Assembly (NCBI GenBank): GCA_002162815.1
Contig: MAAT01000020.1
Location: 1 to 61,358, forward strand
DNA: 61,358 nucleotides
From: Gammaproteobacteria bacterium 53_120_T64
GTDB taxonomy: Bacteria; Pseudomonadota; Gammaproteobacteria; Pseudomonadales; Porticoccaceae
Direction: 5' to 3'
A program made the position numbers and the translations under genes. The notes beneath the pieces are model-generated. The model made no database searches, was not told where the DNA came from, and saw nothing but the letters and a program-made list of their open reading frames with translations. Each line of letters starts with the position of its first letter. The first letter of the stretch is position 1. This document shows, piece after piece, positions 55,040 to 61,358 of the stretch.

Positions 55040-55600
55040 TTATTGCGACTCTTTTGTTACACGGTTTAATATGTCAGGCACGAACCTTTCGCTAAAACCA
55101 GCAATAAACCCCCACACAATAGCTTTAGCATAATCCTCGGCTTGATCGGGGCTCCAAGATCCTAAAAACAACTGAAATTCATTACACCCGGTTTCAAGCT
55201 CACAAGTGAAGTTAGGAAAGAATGGGCCTGTAATTATTTGGCCCGAGAATATCACGTATAAAACTGCAGCAGATATAGCACCGACAAGTGGAGGGATTGA
55301 AGAATAAGCAATCAAATACCCGTTAGAATTTTTTAAGTGAACGGAGTACTTCCCTAATGGAAATATATTTGCAGATGAATAGATTCGATTTAGCGCACTA
55401 ACAAAGCTACCAAGGATACCTGCAAGTATTACAACAGGGAGTGTTGTTAATACTACCTCCCCACTTTTATCTGCATAAATCAAAGGGGCAGCCAGAAGTA
55501 TAGTGAATACTAATGTTGCAAGGAAAAGCCATAGAACAATTGTTCTGTGGACATCTATCTCATCCGTTGTTGGTTTTTTATCTTTAATATCAGGTTGCAC
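55040..55600 (-). CDS. Integron cassette gene 1: four-helix membrane protein
   Basis: Not recognised by name. 186 residues from GTG 55600, which has AGGAGAG about 6 bases upstream. A longer frame starts at ATG 55630, but that ATG lies in the attI side of the recombination point and is unlikely to be the cassette's own start. Predicted membrane segments: IVLWLFLATLVFTILLAAPL, LTTLPVVILAGILGSFVSAL, IPPLVGAISAAVLYVIFSGQ and a weaker C-terminal one (AIVWGFIAGFSERFVPDI). Two cysteines (NFTCELETGCNEF) sit in a loop probably outside. Function unknown. Confidence 0.68.
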   Translation of the reverse strand: MQPDIKDKKPTTDEIDVHRTIVLWLFLATLVFTILLAAPLIYADKSGEVVLTTLPVVILAGILGSFVSALNRIYSSANIFPLGKYSVHLKNSNGYLIAYSSIPPLVGAISAAVLYVIFSGQIITGPFFPNFTCELETGCNEFQLFLGSWSPDQAEDYAKAIVWGFIAGFSERFVPDILNRVTKESQ

Positions 55601-55680
55601 CCGTACTCTCCTATATACAACTAACAGCATGTTTTAAGGGATACGATCCCATAAAACAATATTATAGGGAATCCCGATAG
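55601..55680 (-). other. attI: attI-like integration region
   Basis: The region lies between the divergent integrase gene and the first cassette. On the minus strand GTTAGTT (plus-strand 55619-55625) is a core-site match where the first cassette joins. Two GGGAT/ATCCC palindromes follow outward (GGGATACGATCCC at 55638-55650, GGGAATCCC at 55667-55675), candidates for integrase-binding or regulatory sites. Limits are approximate. Confidence 0.6.
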
Positions 55681-55690
55681 TTTTTTTGAT
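55655..55690 (-). promoter_or_regulatory. Candidate cassette promoter (Pc)
   Basis: On the minus strand a perfect TATAAT (plus-strand 55661-55666) lies about 40 bases upstream of the attI core and points toward the cassettes. The -35 position (about TCAAAA at 17-base spacing) matches the consensus poorly. GGGATTCCC overlaps the region just before the -10 box. Confidence 0.4.
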
Positions 55691-55832
55691 TGGCCTCAGC
55701 TTCTCGCCATAACCTATTGTAAAACAAGGTATTTATCAAACACCAACAAAACAAACACTGCAATATATGGGATTGCATGCTCTATAGCAACACGTGCAAC
55801 CATACTTTCTTTACGCTATGTAGGTGCTCTGT

Positions 55833-56828
55833 ATGTACAAGTCTCCGTTCTTAAATAAAATCAGTGAATTTATGATGGTTAGAGGCTATAGCAAGCGGAC
55901 GATTAAAACGTATATCACCTGGATTCGCGCCTACATTAATTTTAATGACAAAACACACCCCTCGCAATTAAGCTCAGACCATGTCAAGCAGTTTTTAACG
56001 CACCTTGCAGTCAAGCGTAATGTTTCGGCCAGCACTCAAGCCCTGGCCTTGAATTCATTGGCTTATCTCTATAACAAGTTTCTTGATCGACCTCTTGATG
56101 GTATGGGGGACTTTAGACGTGCTAAGAGGCAGGCAAAACTACCTATTGTTCTAACACAAGAAGAAATGAGCCTGTTTTTACAAGAGGTGCCGCAACAATA
56201 TAAATTATTAATTGGCATGTTGTATGGCTCTGGCTTACGGCGTATGGAGCTTGTGCGCTTACGGGTGAATGATATTGACAGGAGTATGAAACAGGTTCGC
56301 GTGTGGAATGGAAAGGGCTTCAAGCACCGCTTCACTACGCTGGCCGTTGAATTACTGCCTGCGATCGAACAGCAAATTATGCGGATTGAGTTATTGTTAA
56401 ATGATGATTTACAGCATTCAGCTTATGCTGGTGTTTGGATGCCCAATGCACTGGAGCGAAAATATAAGGGTGCCAATAAAACACTCGCTTGGCAGTATTT
56501 ATTTCCGTCTGTTCGTTTGAGCATAGACCCTGAGACTAATAAGATACGCCGCCACCATCTGGATGAGCCCATGATCAACAAGGTGATTAAGCAGGCGAGT
56601 AAAGCGGCAGGTATCACTAAAACGATCAGTTCGCACACGCTTCGCCATTCTTTCGCTACGCATTTGTTACAAAATGGCGTGGATATTCGCACCGTGCAAT
56701 CACAACTCGGTCATGCCGATGTTAAAACAACGGAAATTTATACCCACGTTTTAAAGCAGGGCGCTGATGGTGTCAAAAGCCCCTTAAGTCAAATCTTACA
56801 GCACCATCAGGGGCAGCCTTTAGCTTGA
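55833..56828 (+). CDS. intI: Integron integrase IntI (tyrosine recombinase)
   Basis: Catalyses attI x attC and attC x attC recombination of gene cassettes. N-terminal SAM-like domain: FLNKISEFMMVRGYSKRTIK. Catalytic domain: the first arginine in MLYGSGLRRMELVRLRVNDI, the box-II HxxR in SSHTLRHSFATHLLQNGVDI, LGHADVKTTEIYTHVL with the nucleophilic tyrosine. The IntI-specific extra helix is seen as NALERKYKGANKTLAWQYLF, which ordinary XerC/D proteins lack. The ATG at 55833 follows TAGGTG by about 6 bases; a GTG at 55824 is an alternative. It is 331 residues and apparently intact. It is divergent from the cassette array, as in all canonical integrons. Confidence 0.94.
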   Translation: MYKSPFLNKISEFMMVRGYSKRTIKTYITWIRAYINFNDKTHPSQLSSDHVKQFLTHLAVKRNVSASTQALALNSLAYLYNKFLDRPLDGMGDFRRAKRQAKLPIVLTQEEMSLFLQEVPQQYKLLIGMLYGSGLRRMELVRLRVNDIDRSMKQVRVWNGKGFKHRFTTLAVELLPAIEQQIMRIELLLNDDLQHSAYAGVWMPNALERKYKGANKTLAWQYLFPSVRLSIDPETNKIRRHHLDEPMINKVIKQASKAAGITKTISSHTLRHSFATHLLQNGVDIRTVQSQLGHADVKTTEIYTHVLKQGADGVKSPLSQILQHHQGQPLA

Positions 56829-57037
56829 CGCTCTTCGAGCTTTATTTTCACAGGCGCTACAGAAACACCACCCCTTCAAGAATCCATAAAGCCTCACTAA
56901 TTTCGAATTGATGCCCCGCCAGACTCCCAGCTTCTAGCAACTCGATTATCCCGAGTACGATTCAAACCCGCGATAACATCCCTATCTAAACCCATCACTA
57001 CCACCTGCCCTTTCGCGCAAGTGGCAGCCCTTAACCG

Positions 57038-59413
57038 CTATTTCTTATTCTTTAACGCTGCCTGCAGCAAGGCACCCATGCTGCCGACCTTGGCTTGGCC
57101 CTTCGCCTCTCCGGCCTGTTGCCTTTGCCCCTGCTGACGCTGGCCGCTGTTTTTTTGCCCGGCCGGTTTCCCCCGGCTCGAACGTCGCGGCCCGCCCGCC
57201 CCCGCCTCTTGCGGATCGGGCAGTTCATCATTAAGACGCATGGTGAGGCCAATGCGATTGCGCTTGGCATCGACTTCCATCACTTTTACTTTCACCACGT
57301 CGCCGGCTTTCACCACTTCGCGGGGATCTTTAACAAAGCGATTCGACAGTGCTGAGATATGCACTAAGCCGTCTTGATGCACGCCGATGTCGACAAAGGC
57401 TCCAAAGTTGGTGACGTTGGTAATCGCCCCTTCCAGCACCATCCCGGCCTCGAGGTGGCTGACTTTTTCAATGCCCTCTTGAAAGGTCGCGGCTTTAAAG
57501 TCGGGGCGCGGGTCGCGACCGGGTTTGTCGAGCTCGCTGATAATGTCGGTCACGGTCGGCAGACCAAACTTCTCGTCGACATAGTCCACTGCTTTAACGC
57601 TGCGCAGGAAGGTGGTATTGCCGATCAGGCCCGCTATATCGAGGCTATTGCGCTGGGCAATTTGCTTGACCACGGCGTAGGACTCGGGGTGCACCGCTGA
57701 GCCATCGAGGGGGTTAGCGCCATTGGCGATACGTAAAAAACCCGCTGCCTGTTCGTAGGTTTTGGCACCCAGGCGCGGTACGGCTTTAAGTTCGGCACGG
57801 CTTTTAAAGGCGCCGTTGCTATCGCGGTACTCGACGATGTTATTGGCGATACTCGAGCTTAAGCCGGAGACTCGCGCCAGCAGTGGTGCCGAGGCGGTAT
57901 TTACTTCGACACCGACGGCATTCACGCAATCCTCCACCACTACATCGAGCGAACGAGCCAACTGAAATTGCGAGACGTCGTGCTGGTACTGGCCGACACC
58001 GATGGATTTAGGGTCAATTTTCACCAGCTCCGCCAATGGGTCTTGCAAGCGCCGGGCGATGGAGATAGCACCGCGAATGGTGACGTCGAGATCGGGGAAT
58101 TCCTTGGCCGCAAACTCACTGGCCGAATAGATCGACGCCCCCGCTTCATTCACCATGACGCTTTTGGCGCTTAGCTGTCGGTGATTTTTGAGTACGTCTT
58201 TTACAAATTTCTCGGTTTCACGGGAGCCGGTGCCGTTGCCAATGGCGATTAAGCCGACCTGATGTTTTTCACACAACTGCAGTAATACCGCCTCCGCTTC
58301 CTGTAAACGCCTTTGCGGCGGCGTGGGGAAAATAGCGCAGTGGTCGAGCACCTTGCCGGTGCCATCGACAACCGCGAGTTTGACGCCGGTGCGCAAACCC
58401 GGGTCGAGGCCGATGGTGGCCTTTTGTCCGGCGGGCGCGGCGAGCAAAAGGTCTTTTAAGTTGTCGGCAAACACCTGTATCGCGCCCTCTTCGGCACGCT
58501 CGCGAATTTCGCCCAACAAATCGGTTTCGAGGTGGGTCAGTAATTTCACCCGCCAGGTCCAGCGCACCACTTCATTGAGCCAGCGATCGGCGGCACGACC
58601 CTGGTCACTAATGCCCCAAAATTTGGCGACCATGCCCTCACAGGGGTGGGCCACTTTCACCGCCCCGGCCTCCTCGGCATCGCCCACGGTGACGGCAATA
58701 CTCAGCACGCCTTCATTGCGCCCGCGGAAAATCGCCAGCGCCCGGTGCGAGGGAATGGTGCTCAATAATTCATCGTATTCAAAGTAATCGCGAAACTTCT
58801 CGCCTTCATTTTCTTTACCGGCAATTAAACGGGCACTGGCTTGGCCTTCGTCTTTCAGGAAGGTGCGCAGCTTGCCGATTAATTCGGCATTTTCGGCAAA
58901 CTTTTCCATCAAAATGAATTTCGCGCCATCGAGAGCCGCCTTCACTTCGGTGATTTTCTTGCCCTCCTCGCTATCGCCATTGAGATACTTCGCGGCCTCG
59001 TCATCCGGGTTCAGGCTCGGCTCAGCCAATAGAGCGTCGGCCAAGGGCTCAAGGCCGGCCTCGCGGGCAATCTGCCCCTTGGTGCGGCGCTTAACCTTAT
59101 AGGGCAGGTAGAGGTCTTCGAGGCGGGTTTTGGTATCGGCGGCCTTTATCGCTTGGCTCAACTCGGGCGTCATCTTACCCTGCTCTTCAATACTCTTAAG
59201 AATGGCCTCGCGGCGCTCTTCGAGCTCACGCAAGTAACGCAGGCGCTCTTCCAATGTACGTAGCTGGCCATCATCGAGACCCCCTGTTACCTCTTTGCGA
59301 TAACGCGCAATGAAGGGGACGGTGGCGCCGCCATCCAGCATTTCAATGGCCGCGACAACCTGCTTTTGCTGTGCACCAATTTCATCGGCAATGCGCTGGG
59401 TAATACTCTGCAT
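57038..59413 (-). CDS. tex: Tex family RNA-binding transcription accessory protein
   Basis: Cytoplasmic nucleic-acid-binding protein that interacts with transcription. [20 protein letters not shown] is the usual N-terminus, so the start is 59413 rather than 59503. Domains in order: N-terminal helical region with [20 protein letters not shown], YqgF-like domain ([20 protein letters not shown]), helix-hairpin-helix region ([20 protein letters not shown]), and an S1 domain ([20 protein letters not shown]). A basic Gln/Arg-rich tail (about residues 730-775) follows. It is 791 residues. Confidence 0.95.
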   Translation of the reverse strand: MQSITQRIADEIGAQQKQVVAAIEMLDGGATVPFIARYRKEVTGGLDDGQLRTLEERLRYLRELEERREAILKSIEEQGKMTPELSQAIKAADTKTRLEDLYLPYKVKRRTKGQIAREAGLEPLADALLAEPSLNPDDEAAKYLNGDSEEGKKITEVKAALDGAKFILMEKFAENAELIGKLRTFLKDEGQASARLIAGKENEGEKFRDYFEYDELLSTIPSHRALAIFRGRNEGVLSIAVTVGDAEEAGAVKVAHPCEGMVAKFWGISDQGRAADRWLNEVVRWTWRVKLLTHLETDLLGEIRERAEEGAIQVFADNLKDLLLAAPAGQKATIGLDPGLRTGVKLAVVDGTGKVLDHCAIFPTPPQRRLQEAEAVLLQLCEKHQVGLIAIGNGTGSRETEKFVKDVLKNHRQLSAKSVMVNEAGASIYSASEFAAKEFPDLDVTIRGAISIARRLQDPLAELVKIDPKSIGVGQYQHDVSQFQLARSLDVVVEDCVNAVGVEVNTASAPLLARVSGLSSSIANNIVEYRDSNGAFKSRAELKAVPRLGAKTYEQAAGFLRIANGANPLDGSAVHPESYAVVKQIAQRNSLDIAGLIGNTTFLRSVKAVDYVDEKFGLPTVTDIISELDKPGRDPRPDFKAATFQEGIEKVSHLEAGMVLEGAITNVTNFGAFVDIGVHQDGLVHISALSNRFVKDPREVVKAGDVVKVKVMEVDAKRNRIGLTMRLNDELPDPQEAGAGGPRRSSRGKPAGQKNSGQRQQGQRQQAGEAKGQAKVGSMGALLQAALKNKK

Positions 59414-59828
59414 ACACTTATTCACTCTCGGTCTGTTGGGCTCGATTCTAGGGTCTATGTGGCTCCCCTTGTCGCAGTGATGGGCCGCTACTACGAGCCT
59501 CACTACGGGCGCTATTATGGATAGAAGTACGGTATAAAACAGCTCTATTGTGCCCGTTCTACTTTTTTTTACACACAGCCCATAACGCCGATCACCGCAG
59601 CAGACTCGTGTTTAAACCCTGCGCCACAGCAATGACCCAGTATTCAGCCAATAAATACTGAACATAGAAATTATTGATTTAATTTATTCGGCGAGTTTCG
59701 CTACTATGCCCTCGTTAGAAAAACTCGTAGCTGAGTAGACTCAAGCGCCTCACCCGATCGCTAGCGAGACGCCAAGGTTCAACTAAGCTGCATTTCACCA
59801 TCCATCTTCATTTTAGGAGTCACTGACT
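59414..59828. other. Divergent promoter region of tex and the isocitrate lyase gene
   Basis: No gene is seen in this 415-base gap. AGGAG lies 7-8 bases before the isocitrate lyase ATG. No operator or riboswitch was recognised. The AT-rich stretch at about 59650-59700 is the best place for a promoter. Confidence 0.45.
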
Positions 59829-61358
59829 ATGTCATATTCATCAGACATCGACGCTGCTACCAGCTTGATCAAAGAGCAAGGCAGTGCTTGGAACGCCATC
59901 AGCCCTGAGTATGTCGCTCGTATGCGCGCCCAGAACCGCTTCCAAACTGGCATCGATATCGCCAAGTACACCGCCGGCATCATGCGCAAAGATATGGCCG
60001 AGTACGACGCTGACTCCGCTAGCTACACCCAGTCATTGGGTTGCTGGCACGGTTTTATCGGCCAACAGAAAATGATCGCCATTAAGAAGCACCTGCAAAC
60101 AACCAATAAGCGCTACCTCTACCTCTCAGGTTGGATGGTTGCCGCGCTGCGTTCTGACTTCGGGCCACTGCCCGATCAGTCTATGCATGAGAAAACCTCT
60201 GTTTCTGCACTGATTGCAGAGCTTTACACTTTCTTGCGCCAGGCCGATGCCCGCGAGCTCGGCGGTTTGTTCCGCGAACTCGACGCGGCCCGTGAAGCTG
60301 GCGATGCCGCTGCTGAAGCTGAAGTGCAGGCCAAAATCGACAACCACGAAACACACGTGGTGCCGATTATTGCCGACATCGATGCCGGTTTCGGTAACGA
60401 AGAAGCGACCTACCTACTGGCCAAGCAAATGATCGAAGCCGGTGCTTGCTGCATCCAGCTTGAGAATCAGGTCTCTGACGCCAAGCAGTGCGGCCACCAG
60501 GACGGTAAAGTCACCGTGCCTCACGAAGACTTCATCGCCAAGATCAATGCCGTTCGCTACGCCTTTTTAGAGCTGGGTGTTGACGATGGCGTTATCGTAG
60601 CCCGCACCGACTCACTGGGTGCTGGCCTGACCCAGAAAATCCCCGTGTCACAAGAGCCCGGCGACCTGGCCGACCAGTACAACGCCTTCCTCGAAGTCGA
60701 AGAAGTCACTGCTGACGACCTCGGTAACGGCGATCTCGTGATCAAGCAAAACGGCAAGCTGGTTCGCCCCGTACGCTTGCCCAACGGCCTGATGCGTTTT
60801 AAAGCCGGTACTGGCGAAGCGCGTTGCGTACTCGACAGCATCGTCTCGCTGCAAAGCGGTGCCGATCTGCTGTGGATCGAAACTGAGAAGCCCCACGTTG
60901 GCCAAATTGGCGCCATGGTGGATGAAATCCGCAAGGTCGTCCCCAACGCCAAGCTGGTTTACAACAACTCGCCTTCTTTCAACTGGACGCTTAACTTCCG
61001 CCAGCAAGTGTTCGACACCTGGGCAGAAGCCGGAAAAGACGTATCAGCCTACACCCGCGATGACTTGATGAGCGAAAGCTACGACGAGACTGAGCTGGGT
61101 ACGGTTGCCGATGAAAAGATCCGCACCTTCCAGGCTGACTCAGCCCGCGAAGCTGGTATCTTCCACCACCTCATCACTCTGCCGACCTACCACACCGCCG
61201 CACTCTCGACCGACAATCTGGCCAAAGAGTACTTCGGTGACCAGGGCATGCTCGGTTATGTTGCCGGCGTACAGCGCAAAGAAATCCGTCAGGGTATCGC
61301 CTGCGTTAAGCACCAAAACATGGCTGGCTCCGACATGGGCGACGCCCACAAAGAGTAC
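59829..61358 (+). CDS. aceA: Isocitrate lyase (3' end beyond the window)
   Basis: First enzyme of the glyoxylate bypass, splitting isocitrate into succinate and glyoxylate so that acetyl-CoA from fatty acids can feed biosynthesis. The 510 residues visible run to the window edge without a stop. The active-site loop appears as KQCGH (residues 219-223), with GFGNEEATYLLAKQMIEAGA, CCIQLENQV, VIVARTDSLGAGLTQ and KLVYNNSPSFNWTLNFRQQV around it. K-Q-C-G-H instead of the common K-K-C-G-H, and the overall length, fit the long Pseudomonas-type enzyme. Confidence 0.95.
   Translation, partial: MSYSSDIDAATSLIKEQGSAWNAISPEYVARMRAQNRFQTGIDIAKYTAGIMRKDMAEYDADSASYTQSLGCWHGFIGQQKMIAIKKHLQTTNKRYLYLSGWMVAALRSDFGPLPDQSMHEKTSVSALIAELYTFLRQADARELGGLFRELDAAREAGDAAAEAEVQAKIDNHETHVVPIIADIDAGFGNEEATYLLAKQMIEAGACCIQLENQVSDAKQCGHQDGKVTVPHEDFIAKINAVRYAFLELGVDDGVIVARTDSLGAGLTQKIPVSQEPGDLADQYNAFLEVEEVTADDLGNGDLVIKQNGKLVRPVRLPNGLMRFKAGTGEARCVLDSIVSLQSGADLLWIETEKPHVGQIGAMVDEIRKVVPNAKLVYNNSPSFNWTLNFRQQVFDTWAEAGKDVSAYTRDDLMSESYDETELGTVADEKIRTFQADSAREAGIFHHLITLPTYHTAALSTDNLAKEYFGDQGMLGYVAGVQRKEIRQGIACVKHQNMAGSDMGDAHKEY

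Noticed and set aside
55820..55845. LexA box at the integrase start (CTGTATGTACAA)
   Set aside because: The right half lacks the ACAG of the CTGT-N8-ACAG consensus, and it lies over the start codon rather than a promoter.
1..61358. tRNA, rRNA or prophage genes
   Set aside because: I looked for TPsiC-arm sequences, rRNA-like stretches and phage structural genes and saw none.

Overview
This window looks like a chromosomal segment of a marine-type gammaproteobacterium, probably near the Cellvibrionales (Spongiibacteraceae or Halieaceae). That placement is inferred from gene families and synteny (hda-DUF2066-purM, sigma factor-DUF3619-DUF3106, a long Pseudomonas-type isocitrate lyase, EtfAB with ETF-QO, DusC, RF3, Tex), not from any marker gene. 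No rRNA, tRNA, prophage or CRISPR array was seen.

Layout. Positions 1-2.4 kb hold an aldehyde dehydrogenase and a decayed Baeyer-Villiger-type monooxygenase. At 2.7-4.1 kb is nhaA with a structured leader. Positions 4.1-6.9 kb hold two unrecognised genes in long gene-poor gaps. At 6.9-10.9 kb are the Prc protease, a His/Tyr-rich secreted protein and an ECF sigma factor operon. At 10.9-14.5 kb the electron-transfer flavoprotein genes etfBA diverge from ETF-quinone oxidoreductase, linking acyl-CoA oxidation to the quinone pool. At 14.6-17.0 kb is a slipin/NfeD membrane pair, followed by a macrodomain protein, a DCC thioredoxin-like protein and MsrA. Positions 19.2-26.3 kb form a catabolic block: two hotdog thioesterases, three HSL-type alpha/beta hydrolases, an amidohydrolase, a luciferase-like monooxygenase and a cupin. 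At 26.5-36.1 kb is mostly housekeeping: an ArsC-like reductase, DUF2069, SppA, Hda, DUF2066, PurM, DUF3108, DUF3014 and an acyl-CoA carboxylase carboxyltransferase subunit.

Positions 36.3-39.9 kb are a mobile-element graveyard. After an SDR gene come serial relics of a Y1-type transposase tail bounded by an 11-bp motif (AGTGGRTGTCC), then an orphan Rhs toxin C-terminus overlapping a small membrane protein (candidate immunity), then relics of a second transposase and of a group II intron reverse transcriptase. Positions 39.9-51.6 kb return to metabolic and housekeeping genes: Rieske oxygenase, RF3, a PEP-CTERM-like protein, DusC, a GGDEF protein, a spermidine-synthase-like protein, PhnA-like, GST, a double CMD protein, an acyl-CoA thioesterase-like protein and an SDR.

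Positions 51.7-56.8 kb are the most interesting part: a small chromosomal integron. An IntI-type integrase on the plus strand diverges from an attI-like region and a leftward array of AT-richer cassettes whose products look membrane-anchored. Two attC-like sites with an extrahelical-base architecture separate the cassettes. The distal cassette is cut off by an intact Y1 (REP-associated-like) transposase element whose tail is duplicated in tandem with a 303-bp period. The same tail module appears as relics 14 kb away at 37.3-38.0 kb. The window ends with Tex and a truncated isocitrate lyase.
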